Assembly (NCBI GenBank): GCA_003151475.1
Contig: PLXQ01000066.1
Span: forward strand, 933 to 64,932
Direction of reading: 5' to 3'
Length of the DNA: 64,000 bases
Source of the DNA: Acidimicrobiaceae bacterium
Lineage (GTDB): Bacteria > Actinomycetota > Acidimicrobiia > Acidimicrobiales > UBA8190
Position numbers and translations under genes: made by a program. Of this stretch, positions 27,139-35,024 are shown piece by piece (within the stretch, counting starts at the first letter, position 1; each line of letters begins with the position of its first letter). The notes under the pieces are model-generated. The model saw nothing but the letters and a program-made list of their open reading frames with translations, searched no databases and had not been told where the DNA came from.

Positions 27139-27440
27139 CGGCGGCAAGTCGACTCGGACTGAGGGTCGCGTGGCCAAGCTTTTGGAGCCCGTCCCTGCAA
27201 GGCCGACATTCGCCAGGTATGCCGTCCTCGGGGGATTCGCTCGCGATGTTTACTTGCGCCTGTGCCATGGCTGGGCTTCGTCGGCACCCTGCTCTCCGGT
27301 GAGACGAGCGCGAACCCGATTGCCTATGGGCAGTGGGGGCCGTCACTCACCCGCCCTTCGTGCGTGCGCTCCATGCTGCTGTGAGATGACGGCTGGCTCT
27401 CTGGCGGCGCGGAACGCGAAGCCGCTTCGACAAATCTCTT
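27139..27440. other. Gap upstream of the sulfur operon
   Basis: About 300 bases with no supported gene. It leads to the double operator at 27442-27489 and must contain part of the promoter of the MMPL operon. No terminator for the Nudix gene was identified. Confidence 0.4.
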
Positions 27441-27441
27441 G

Positions 27442-27489
27442 ATACCAGGGGGGGTATCATGTTACGGTCCTCCATACCCACCCAGGTAT
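27442..27489. promoter_or_regulatory. Two CstR/CsoR-type operators upstream of the MMPL operon
   Basis: Two palindromes with the same architecture stand here: ATACC-AGGGGG-GGTAT (27442-27457, extended to GATACC/GGTATC) and ATACC-CACCCA-GGTAT (27474-27489). Their centres are 32 bp apart, about three helical turns. Both are upstream of the chosen MMPL start and its ribosome site (AAAGGA, 27534-27539). The G/C-rich centre between AT-containing arms is typical of CsoR-family operators, and the operon encodes such a repressor as its second gene. Confidence 0.8.
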
Positions 27490-27548
27490 CCGTGCATGCT
27501 CCTCCCGTTCCGAGTGTGTGTGCCGGTCTGATCAAAGGACTCCTTCCC

Positions 27549-29804
27549 ATGGCCGCGACCCGAGGAACCGGACTCGACTCACCCCGGGCGACGGCACCCA
27601 CTGAGGTTGATGACGGGCCGGGCCCGGTCGGGGACAGCCTCGGAGTGGCCGACGACACGATCCACATCCGGCGACCCCGCCCGTTCGCCAGGCTCGGCAG
27701 GTGGGCCGCCACCCACTTCCGCAGGGTGCTCATCGCCTGGCTGCTGGTGCTCCTGGTGTTCGGGATCTTCGCCGTCCACGTCGAGAACGCTCTGGCCGGT
27801 GCCGGCTGGCAGGCATCGAACAGTCAGTCCGTCGCCGCCCGTGCCGTCATCGAAAAGGACTTCGCCGGCCTGGGTGCCACCGGGCTGCAGGTGGTCATCG
27901 TCGACCACCACGGTCCGATCGCGTCGGATCCCCAGGCCAAGGCCGTCGTGGCCAAGGCGACCAGTGTGCTCCGCAGCGATCCCCGGGTGTCTACCGTCGT
28001 CCCGCCCCAAGCCGGCGTCTCGATCTCTCGGGATGGCCGGACGGCCATCATCACCGCGGGGTCGGCCGCCGACTCCAACAAGATGGTGCAGGCGGCCGAC
28101 GCCGTGCAGCCGAACCTGGCTGCCCTGTCCACCTCCGGTGTCAGCGTCACCTTGACTGGTGACAGTGCCCTGTGGGCCGACTTCAACACGGCCAACCGGT
28201 CGGCCATGCTGAAGTCGGAGATGCTGTCGTGGCCGGTCACGATCATCATCCTGGTCATCGCCTTCGGCAGCCTGGTGGCCGCGGGCCTGCCGCTGTTGCT
28301 CACCATGGCCGGGCTGCTGGTGGCTGCCGGTGCGCTGGTGATCACCACCAAGTTCACCCCGGTCTCGATCTGGGCGCTCAACTTCGCCCTCATGTTCGCC
28401 CTGGCCCTGGGGATCGACTACGCCCTCTTCCTGGTCATGCGCTTCCGCTCGGCCCTCAAGCGCCGTGGAGCCGAACCGGGTGACCGCGAAGCGATCGTGG
28501 CGTCGGTGGCCGAGACGGTCGACACCGCCGGAAAGGCCGTGGCATTCAGCGCGCTCACCGTCCTGGCATCACTGGCCGCCATCCTCATCGTGCCCAGCCC
28601 GGCGTTCCGGTCGATGGCCTTCGGGATCATGCTGTCGGTGATCGCCGTGCTCGCCGCCACGCTGACCCTGCTGCCGGCCGTGCTCGGCAAGCTCGGGACC
28701 AACATCAACAAGGGAACGATCCGGCTCGGTCGCGGTGGCCCGAAGGTGGGTGAGGGGCCCCTCGACCGGATGCTCCACAGGTGGGGCAAGTTCCTGTGGA
28801 AGCACCCCTTCCCGACGGGTGCAGCCGCACTGGTCCTGCTGGTCCTAGCCGCTGCCCCGATCTTCGGGATGCGGACCAACATGCCCTCGATCACCATCGT
28901 GCCGCCCAGCGCCAACGCCCGGGTCGGCTACTACGAGGTCACGAGTGCCTTCGGGCCTGGGGCCCCGGGCACCCTTCAGGTGGTCGTGCCCGCAGGTGAG
29001 CAGACCCGGGCCATGGCCGTCCTCGCCCACACGTCCGGCGTGGCCGGAGCCGTGCCCGGTCCGACCAACGCCGGGTGGACCCTCGATCAGGTGGTACCGA
29101 CCACCGGACCGTCGACGACCACCACAGGTGCGACCATCGACCACCTCCGACAGGTGCTCCCGGCCGGAACGCTGATCGGTGGTGCGGCAGCGGAGAACTA
29201 CGACCTCCAACAGTCGTTGGCGTCCCACACGCCGATCGTCCTCGCCATCCTGGGCGTCCTCGGGTTCCTGCTGCTGCTGATTGCGCTGGGCGCCCCGCTG
29301 ATCGCCGCCATGGGCGTCCTGATCACAGCGCTGTCGGTGGCAGGGGCCTTCGGCATCGGCCGGCTCATCTTCCAGAACGGGTTCCTGTCCGGTCCGCTCA
29401 ACTTCCAGCCTCAGGGATTCATCGACGCTTGGGCCCCGCTCTTCTTCGGGGCCATGGTCTTCGGCGTGGCCATGGACTACACGCTGTTCATGCTGTCGGC
29501 GGCCAAGGAGCGCTACGAGACCCATCCCGACCCCGAGCACGCCATGATCGGCTCGATGCGCACGTCCGGAAGGGTGGTTCTGTCCGCCGCTGCCGTCATG
29601 ATCGCCGTGTTCCTGACCTTCGCCCTTTCGGGGCCCCTCGCACCCAAGGAGATGGGGGTCATCCTGGCAATCGCCGTGGCGCTCGATGCCCTGGTCGTCC
29701 GGTTGGTGGTGCTCCCGGTCCTGTTGCGACTGGGCGGGCACAGCGCCTGGCATCAGCCGAAATGGCTCGGACGGATTCTGCCCAAGGTGACGTTTTCCCA
29801 CTGA
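27549..29804 (+). CDS. MMPL/RND-family transporter
   Basis: A 751-residue membrane protein from ATG 27549; an ATG at 27459 is open but would put the operators inside the gene. It has two MMPL halves. The first contains ALNFALMFALALGIDYALFL and SALTVLASLAAILIVPSPAF; the second has GAMVFGVAMDYTLFMLSAAKERY and VVLSAAAVMIAVFLTFALSG. About 12 membrane helices and two large external loops are expected. Members export lipids, polyketides or toxic molecules. Here it heads an operon with a CstR-like repressor, so a sulfur species or thiol product is a possible cargo. That is inference. Confidence 0.88.
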   Translation: MAATRGTGLDSPRATAPTEVDDGPGPVGDSLGVADDTIHIRRPRPFARLGRWAATHFRRVLIAWLLVLLVFGIFAVHVENALAGAGWQASNSQSVAARAVIEKDFAGLGATGLQVVIVDHHGPIASDPQAKAVVAKATSVLRSDPRVSTVVPPQAGVSISRDGRTAIITAGSAADSNKMVQAADAVQPNLAALSTSGVSVTLTGDSALWADFNTANRSAMLKSEMLSWPVTIIILVIAFGSLVAAGLPLLLTMAGLLVAAGALVITTKFTPVSIWALNFALMFALALGIDYALFLVMRFRSALKRRGAEPGDREAIVASVAETVDTAGKAVAFSALTVLASLAAILIVPSPAFRSMAFGIMLSVIAVLAATLTLLPAVLGKLGTNINKGTIRLGRGGPKVGEGPLDRMLHRWGKFLWKHPFPTGAAALVLLVLAAAPIFGMRTNMPSITIVPPSANARVGYYEVTSAFGPGAPGTLQVVVPAGEQTRAMAVLAHTSGVAGAVPGPTNAGWTLDQVVPTTGPSTTTTGATIDHLRQVLPAGTLIGGAAAENYDLQQSLASHTPIVLAILGVLGFLLLLIALGAPLIAAMGVLITALSVAGAFGIGRLIFQNGFLSGPLNFQPQGFIDAWAPLFFGAMVFGVAMDYTLFMLSAAKERYETHPDPEHAMIGSMRTSGRVVLSAAAVMIAVFLTFALSGPLAPKEMGVILAIAVALDALVVRLVVLPVLLRLGGHSAWHQPKWLGRILPKVTFSH

Positions 29805-29827
29805 CCCTGGGTCACCGGGTTTACGAA

Positions 29828-30127
29828 ATGGCCCACAACGATGAACAAGGAGTGACCGTGGAACTACCCGACGAAATTGTCGAGGACCTGCGCAAGCGGC
29901 TGCGCCGAGCCGGTGGCCAGGTCCAGGCCGTCGAGAGGATGCTGGCTGAGGGACGCGAGTGCAGGGACATCGTGACCCAACTCAGCGCGGCCATCAGTGC
30001 GCTCGAACAGGCCGGGTTCCGGCTCGTAGCCAGTGGGCTCACCTACTGCATCGAGCACCCCGAGGAAGCAGCCGCCTCCGGCTATCCCCTCGACGAAGTG
30101 CAGCGAATGTTCACCAAGCTGGCGTGA
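29828..30127 (+). CDS. CsoR/RcnR-family repressor with CstR-like Cys pair (persulfide sensor candidate)
   Basis: A 99-residue all-helical regulator (DUF156). It shows LRKRLRRAGGQVQAVERMLAEGRECRDIVTQ-type helices with Cys45, and LTYCIEHPE with Cys74. The two Cys are 29 residues apart, as in CstR (C31/C60). CsoR has in addition a copper-binding His four residues before the second Cys; here that residue is Gly70, so a Cu(I) site of CsoR type is not possible. Two-Cys members form di- to tetrasulfide links with sulfane sulfur and release DNA. Start at ATG 29828; a GTG after AAGGAG (about 29848) is an alternative. Likely represses its own operon. Confidence 0.87.
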   Translation: MAHNDEQGVTVELPDEIVEDLRKRLRRAGGQVQAVERMLAEGRECRDIVTQLSAAISALEQAGFRLVASGLTYCIEHPEEAAASGYPLDEVQRMFTKLA

Positions 30128-30173
30128 GAAGCGCAAGAACGAGAAAGCACTTCCGAGAGAAGGAGCAGGAACG

Positions 30174-30389
30174 ATGGGATTCTCCAAATTCATGGCATCA
30201 ACTGGCGGCCGGGCCGTCCGAGCCATTGTCGGTGTGGCGCTAATCGTTGTCGGCGGGTTGCTCGGGGGCGGATGGTGGGCGCTGGCCGTCGTCGGCCTCG
30301 TCCCGTTCGCTGCCGGCGCACTCGACATCTGCCTGTTCAACGTCCTGTTCGGACAGCCGCTCAGCGGCAAGGCTGTCCGGGCCAGCTGA
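30174..30389 (+). CDS. DUF2892-type small membrane protein
   Basis: A 71-residue protein with two membrane helices: VRAIVGVALIVVGGLLGG and WALAVVGLVPFAAGALDIC. The ending CLFNVLFGQPLSG matches DUF2892 (the membrane part of the rhodanese YgaP), whose pattern is R-x-x-x-G-x-x-L, GW-x-L-x-G-x-x-P-L-x-T-G-x-x-G-x-C-P-x-Y. One Cys is kept at the C-P-x-Y position. A strong ribosome site (AGAAGGAGCAGG) precedes ATG 30174. It is the third gene of the sulfur operon; DUF2892 proteins often accompany rhodaneses, with proposed roles in thiocyanate or sulfur-species handling. Confidence 0.8.
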   Translation: MGFSKFMASTGGRAVRAIVGVALIVVGGLLGGGWWALAVVGLVPFAAGALDICLFNVLFGQPLSGKAVRAS

Positions 30390-30462
30390 CAGACCGTCGA
30401 GCTGGTGCGACGGGACCTGATCGCCGATCCCGTCGTCCCGCGTCGATTCGAGAGGCGGCAAC

Positions 30463-31107
30463 ATGAGTGCAACGACGATGCCGGTCATCGAGGTGTTCGC
30501 CGACATCTGGTGTCCCTTCGCCCACGTCGGATTGCGGGCGATCGAGGAGCAACGCGCCCTCGCCGGCCACAGCGACGTGGCCATCTGGGTGCGGGCATGG
30601 CCGCTCGAGCTGGTCAACGGCGTGCCGCTCGACCCGACAGTGACCTGGGAGCACGCCGAGGACCTGCGGGACCAGGTCGCCCCTAACCTGTTCAGTCACC
30701 TCGATGTCGACCGCTTCCCGACCTCGACCCTTGCTGCCCTGGCACTGGCCAACCGTGCCTACCGAACCGACCTGCAGGTGGGCGAGCGGGTGAGCTTCGC
30801 GCTCCGGGATGCCTTGTTCGAGGAGGGCCGGGACGTCTCGGATCCGGTGACCCTCGAGTACCTCGCCCACGACCTCGGCGTCGTCATGCCCGACGAGTCC
30901 GACCGTACTGCCGTGGTAGCCGACTGGCACGAGGGTCAGCAACGGGGCGTGCTGGGCTCGCCGCACTTCTTCTGCGGTGATATCGACGTGTTCTGCCCGT
31001 CGCTCGACATGACGAAGGACCCTGTCGAGAGGTTGTCGGTCGTCCGGGACGTCTCGCGTCTGACGGAGTTCGTGGAGCGGTGCCTGGCCCTTCCCGGGCC
31101 CGCATGA
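30463..31107 (+). CDS. DsbA-family (FrnE/HCCA isomerase-like) protein with a single active-site Cys
   Basis: A 214-residue thioredoxin-fold protein. The active-site region is VFADIWCPFAHVG, so only the first Cys (C17) of a usual CPWC motif is present. The rest follows the FrnE/DsbA pattern: a helical insert with YRTDLQVGERVSFALRDALFEEG, then QRGVLGSPHFF before a strand, the cis-Pro loop region (GSPHFF). It should bind a thiol such as a low-molecular-weight persulfide or mycothiol conjugate; the reaction is unknown. It lacks a signal peptide, so it is cytoplasmic. Fourth gene of the operon, 73 bp after the DUF2892 gene. Confidence 0.82.
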   Translation: MSATTMPVIEVFADIWCPFAHVGLRAIEEQRALAGHSDVAIWVRAWPLELVNGVPLDPTVTWEHAEDLRDQVAPNLFSHLDVDRFPTSTLAALALANRAYRTDLQVGERVSFALRDALFEEGRDVSDPVTLEYLAHDLGVVMPDESDRTAVVADWHEGQQRGVLGSPHFFCGDIDVFCPSLDMTKDPVERLSVVRDVSRLTEFVERCLALPGPA

Positions 31108-31141
31108 GTTGTAGGCGCATGCTCGGGACGGCTCGCTCTTG

Positions 31142-31157
31142 ATACCCCAGGGGGTAT
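31142..31157. promoter_or_regulatory. CstR/CsoR-type operator before the SQR gene
   Basis: ATACC-CCAGGG-GGTAT (31142-31157) has the same arms and the same 6-bp spacer as the two sites before the MMPL gene. The core is a longer near-palindrome, ATACCCC-AG-GGGGTAT. It lies 40 bp upstream of the SQR start and 35 bp after the DsbA-like stop, so SQR probably has its own repressible promoter. Confidence 0.8.
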
Positions 31158-31196
31158 AAGGTAGGCTGGGTTCAGCAAGACAGATGGAGGTCCGAC

Positions 31197-32654
31197 ATGG
31201 CACGAGTGGTAGTCCTGGGAGGAGGGATCGCCGGCCACACGGCGGCGCTCCACCTCTCCCGGATGCTCAAGCGGTCCGACGAGGTCGTGGTGGTCACCCC
31301 GAACTCGCAGTGGAACTGGATCCCGTCGAACATCTGGGTCGGGGTCGGCAAGATGAAGACCGACCAGGTGACCTTCAAGCTCGGTCCGATCTACAAGCGC
31401 AAGGGGATCGGCTACGAGCAGGCACTGGCGACCGCCATCCACCCAGAGGGCGACGCGACACACGACTCGCCCTATGTCAAGGTGACCTACACCGACCCGG
31501 CCCGCTCGGGCGAACACGGCGAGCTGGCCTACGACTACCTGATCAACGCCACCGGCCCGATGCTCAACTTCGGGGCCACGCCGGGTTTGGGCCCCGACGG
31601 CCACTCCTACTCGGTGTGCACCTCGGGTCACGCAGTCGAGGCGGCGGCGGCGCTCCACGAGTCGATCGCCAAGATGAAGCAGGGCGAGCAACAGGTCCTC
31701 GTCGTCGGCATGGGGCACGGGACGTGCACGTGCGAGGGCGCGGCTTTCGAGTACGCCTTCAACGTCGAGCACGAGGTACGCCAGGCGGGGGTGCGCGACC
31801 TGGCCGACATCGTGTACCTGACCAACGAGTACGAGCTCGGGGACTTCGGGGTCGGTGGGCTGACCTTCACCCAGCAGGGGTTCCAGACCACGTCGAAGCT
31901 GTGGACCGAGTCGCTCTTCCGGGAGCGGGCGATCCGGGCCATCACAGGGGCCCACGTCACCGGCGTCGAGGACGGTATCGTCCACTACGAGCAGCTGGAC
32001 GGCACCAGTAATACGCTGGCGTTCGACTTCGCCATGCTCCTCCCTCCCTTCCGCGGGGTCGACCTCCAGGTGCTCGACAAGGACGGCGAGGACATCAGCG
32101 CCGAGTTCTTCGCCCCCAACGGGTTCATGAAAGTCGACGCCGACTACACGGCCAAGCCGTTCGACGAGTGGCGGGCCGAGGACTGGCCCCGCACCTACCA
32201 GGTGCCCCGGTTCCCCAACATCTTCGCCGTGGGGATCGCCTTCGCCCCGCCCCACCAGATCTCGCGGCCGCGGACGTCACCCCACGGCACGGTCATCGCC
32301 CCGTCGCCGCCGCGCACAGGCATGCCGTCGGGAATCATGGGCAAGCTGGCGGCTACCAACATCGCCGCCATGATCGAGAAGGGCGACGCGGTCCAGGTCC
32401 GGTCGGCCTCGATGGCCGACATGGCGGCAGCCTGTGTCGCGTCGGCCGGGTCCGGCTTACGCCACGGCAGCGCGGCGTCGATGACCATGTACCCGGTCGT
32501 GCCCGACCTCGTGAAGTACCCGGGCACGGGGCGCAGCCTCAAGGACACCTTCGGCGAGATCGGCCTGGCGGGGCACTGGATCAAGCTGGCGCTCCATTAC
32601 ATGTTCATCTACAAGGCCAAGGCTCGCCCGGGCTGGCACCTGATCCCCGAGTAG
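31197..32654 (+). CDS. Sulfide:quinone oxidoreductase-like flavoprotein
   Basis: A 485-residue FAD enzyme. The N-terminal dinucleotide motif is VVVLGGGIAGHTAALHL. SQR needs Cys residues in three places and all are seen: C141 (YSVCTSGHAVEA), C177/C179 (HGTCTCEGAAFEYAF) and C413 (AAACVASAG). The C-terminal WIKLALHYMFIYKAKARPGW is the amphipathic membrane-binding end typical of SQR. It should oxidise sulfide, pass electrons to quinone and release sulfane sulfur to an acceptor thiol, the substrate of a CstB-like enzyme. It follows its own operator; two small genes come directly after. Confidence 0.9.
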   Translation: MARVVVLGGGIAGHTAALHLSRMLKRSDEVVVVTPNSQWNWIPSNIWVGVGKMKTDQVTFKLGPIYKRKGIGYEQALATAIHPEGDATHDSPYVKVTYTDPARSGEHGELAYDYLINATGPMLNFGATPGLGPDGHSYSVCTSGHAVEAAAALHESIAKMKQGEQQVLVVGMGHGTCTCEGAAFEYAFNVEHEVRQAGVRDLADIVYLTNEYELGDFGVGGLTFTQQGFQTTSKLWTESLFRERAIRAITGAHVTGVEDGIVHYEQLDGTSNTLAFDFAMLLPPFRGVDLQVLDKDGEDISAEFFAPNGFMKVDADYTAKPFDEWRAEDWPRTYQVPRFPNIFAVGIAFAPPHQISRPRTSPHGTVIAPSPPRTGMPSGIMGKLAATNIAAMIEKGDAVQVRSASMADMAAACVASAGSGLRHGSAASMTMYPVVPDLVKYPGTGRSLKDTFGEIGLAGHWIKLALHYMFIYKAKARPGWHLIPE

Positions 32655-32668
32655 GAGAGGAGAGAACG

Positions 32669-32815
32669 ATGGACCACACGGCAGACGACATCGCCAGTGC
32701 ACCGCTCCCGACGGCCAAGACCCTTCGGGCCAGAACGAGCCTGATCGCCCAGTTCGCGCGCTTCCTCGCCATCAACCTGAAGATGGCGAAGATCATCCGC
32801 AAGGAACTTCGCTGA
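32669..32815 (+). CDS. Small basic amphipathic protein encoded with SQR
   Basis: A 48-residue protein from ATG 32669, 12 bp after the SQR stop, with a strong ribosome site (GGAGAGGAGAG). The C-terminal half (LIAQFARFLAINLKMAKIIRK) is an amphipathic basic helix that could sit on a membrane or on SQR. No known family is recognised. Tight spacing to SQR argues that it is a real gene and functionally linked. Confidence 0.65.
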   Translation: MDHTADDIASAPLPTAKTLRARTSLIAQFARFLAINLKMAKIIRKELR

Positions 32816-32851
32816 GCGGGTCACCGCTCGAGCTGACGAAAGGAACGACGT

Positions 32852-33007
32852 ATGTGTGCAGAAGTGACATGCAAGCAGTGCGGCCACCCGTCCTGGAAGG
32901 GGTGCGGCATGCACGTCGAGCAGGTTCTGGGCCACGTCGCCCCAGCTGATCGGTGCAAGTGCCGCGCTCGCACTGTGACGAAGGGACGACGCTGGTTCGG
33001 TCGATGA
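32852..33007 (+). CDS. Small Cys-rich zinc-ribbon-like protein
   Basis: A 51-residue protein from ATG 32852 after GAAAGGAACG. It opens MCAEVTCKQCGHPSWKGCG, then has HVEQVLGHV and closes with RCKCRAR, giving six Cys, three of them in CKQC and CKC pairs. This pattern (MC..VTCKxCGxxxWxGCGxHVxQVxxxVPxxxRC) recurs as an uncharacterised small protein in many actinobacteria. Zinc binding is likely; a sulfur-carrier role is possible. It lies 36 bp after the small basic gene in the SQR operon. Confidence 0.7.
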   Translation: MCAEVTCKQCGHPSWKGCGMHVEQVLGHVAPADRCKCRARTVTKGRRWFGR

Positions 33008-33128
33008 GCACGAGCTCGAAGGAACGATCGGAGCCGCTGCCGGCAGGTGCCGGCGACGGGACCCCGGCCTCGCCGCGGGGCGTGCCAGGGCTACCTTCCG
33101 TGGTCTCCGACCAACGGAAGGTGTGACC

Positions 33129-33746
33129 ATGGACAGCCGGCAGTGGGACGAGCGCTACAGCGGCGACGAGTTGGTGTGGACGAGCACGCCCAACCAGTTC
33201 CTCGTCGCCGAGGTCGTCGGACTTCCTGCGGGCCGGGCGGTGGATCTCGCCTGCGGCGAGGGTCGAAACTCGATCTGGCTCGCGGAACAGGGCTGGGAGG
33301 TGACCGGTGTGGACTTCTCGCCGGTCGGGCTGGCGAAGGCCAAGCGGTTCGCCGACCTCAGGGGCGTCCAGGTCGCATGGGTCGAGTCTCCCGTGGAGAA
33401 CTGGACGCCACCTTCAGACGGCTTCGACCTCGTGGCCATGCTCTACCTGCAGCTCCCGTTGCCCACCCGCTCAGCCGCGCTTGCCACCGCGGCTTCAGCT
33501 GTGGCCCCGGGTGGCACCTTGCTTGTCGTGGCGCACGATGTCGACAACCTGACTCGGGGGTATGGGGGGCCGCAGAATCCTGACGTGCTCTATCGGGTCA
33601 GCGAGGTGACGGAGGCTGCGGTGGATGCCGGCCTGACCGTAGAGCGGGCGGAACAGGCAATCCGGGTCCTGGACACGGACGACGGCCCGAGAGATGCGGT
33701 CGACACCGTCGTGCGCGCCGTCAATTCCAGACAACGCCTTCCGTAA
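33129..33746 (+). CDS. TehB/thiopurine-type SAM-dependent methyltransferase
   Basis: A 205-residue protein. It opens with QWDERYSGDELVWTSTPNQF, typical of TehB/TPMT-like methyltransferases, then AVDLACGEGRNSIWLAEQGW (motif I), VTGVDFSPVGLAKAK, and LYLQLPLPTRSAAL. Members methylate chalcogen or thiol groups. In a sulfide-related operon, S-methylation of a thiol or of sulfide is a reasonable guess. ATG 33129 is 7 bp after GGAAGG. The 3' end overlaps the convergent LysR-type gene by 26 bp. Confidence 0.85.
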   Translation: MDSRQWDERYSGDELVWTSTPNQFLVAEVVGLPAGRAVDLACGEGRNSIWLAEQGWEVTGVDFSPVGLAKAKRFADLRGVQVAWVESPVENWTPPSDGFDLVAMLYLQLPLPTRSAALATAASAVAPGGTLLVVAHDVDNLTRGYGGPQNPDVLYRVSEVTEAAVDAGLTVERAEQAIRVLDTDDGPRDAVDTVVRAVNSRQRLP

Positions 33747-34647
33747 GCTGACGCAGTAGCCGGGTGGCCGCAGGCATCAGTGGTCGTTCGTTCGGCCAGA
33801 TCGCACGGATTCGTCGATCGAGTGGGATGCCTGATGTCGCCACGACGACCAGCCGACCGTCGGTCACCTCTGGTTCGACGGCCAACCGGCTGAGCACGCC
33901 AGGCCCAGTTCCTGCTGCGACGGAGGCTTTGATGGCCGTCGTCGACGCCAACTCGACGAGGGGCGTGGGCTCCAACCCGGATGCGCTGAGGGCGCGCTCG
34001 AACACTTCTCGTGTGCCCGATCCCGCTTCACGCAGCACGAGTGCCGTCGCTGCGAGGTCGGCAGCGGACAGCGGTCGGCGCCGGCGCGCCCGCCCATGGA
34101 TGAGACGGCGCCACCACGACCACGAGGTCGTCGCCCGCCACGACTCGGGTCTGCAGATCAGGCGGATCATCCGGTCCCTCGATGAATCCGATGTCGGCAC
34201 CGCGGCGCAGCATGATTTCGGTAACGTGCCCGGAATTCCCCATGTCCAGGGAGACAGCGATGTCCGGGTCGGATCCTCGCAGGCGGCTCAGCCATCCCGG
34301 GACGAGGTACTCGGCCACGGTCATGCTGGCCGCGATGCGCAGGGTGTCCCGACCCTCGCACCGCACTGCTGCCGTCCCGAGGAGCAAGTCCCGCATTCCC
34401 TCGAGCACCGCCTCGCTCCACTGCACGACCGCGAGCCCGGTGACGGTGAGGCGAGCCCGACCGGCCGACTGGCCGACCGGTCCAGGAGCTCCAGGTCGAG
34501 CGTCCGCTCCAGCGTCCGGAGCCGCATGCTCGCCGCTGGCTGACTGATGTGGTGCGCGCCGGCAGCCTGACGGATCGAGCCCAACTCGGCCACGCTGCGG
34601 AGCAAGTCGAGCGAGCGGATGTCAGGGACCGGTTCGGCTAGAGGCAT
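33721..34647 (-). pseudogene. LysR-family regulator with two frameshifts
   Basis: Three frames on the minus strand together make one LysR protein of about 305 residues. The first (from 34647) has the helix-turn-helix: LDLLRSVAELGSIRQAAGAHH, ISQPAASMRLRTLERTL. Near 34465-34490 the homology changes frame to RLTVTGLAVVQWSEAVLEG and continues through the effector domain (AEYLVPGWLSRL, ADIGFIEGP). Near 34090-34110 it shifts again to SAADLAATALVLREAGSGTR and a normal C-terminus. The protein is otherwise intact, so these are either recent mutations or sequence errors. It is convergent with the methyltransferase gene. Confidence 0.75.
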
Positions 34648-35024
34648 GAGGCAACCTTATGGGATCGCGCCGAGGTTCGGTCTACGGGCGGCCTATCGGC
34701 CGGCCTTGACCGGCCTTTCCTGCGACCGCCTGCGCTTTTGCAAGAGTCCATCGAGCTGGTTGATTGAGCTGCGAAGGTGACACGCTCAGCCCTTCGACGA
34801 GGTCGAGGGTGACGTGGGGTCGGACAACAGGGTGAGGCTCAGACAAAACCTGGCTGCGAATGTCACCTCGTCCCGGGTGGTGCGATCTCCGCTCGGGTGA
34901 CGTTCGAGGTGACGCCAATCCGGATCATGGGTTTCGATCAGACGTACAACGTGCGCTAACGGAACCGGGCAGCACCGCGAGTCTGATTCACGGATTCGAC
35001 TACGACCCAGGAGTCAGAAGTTCC
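34648..35024. other. Gap before the excisionase-like gene
   Basis: About 375 bases without a supported gene. A short minus-strand frame (34682-34918) contains RPHVTLDLVEGLSVSPSQL but has no recognisable domain. No replication-initiator or relaxase gene is visible here. Confidence 0.4.

Noticed and set aside
27459-27549. Upstream ATG 27459 as the start of the MMPL gene
   Set aside because: It would place the second operator inside the gene and has no ribosome site; ATG 27549 has AAAGGA at good distance.
29828-30127. Copper-sensing CsoR as the identity of the island repressor
   Set aside because: The copper-ligand His is replaced by Gly and no copper ATPase is nearby; sulfur genes carry the matching operators.
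34682-34918. 78-codon minus-strand frame beside the LysR remnant
   Set aside because: No recognisable domain and no ribosome site; not enough to call a gene.
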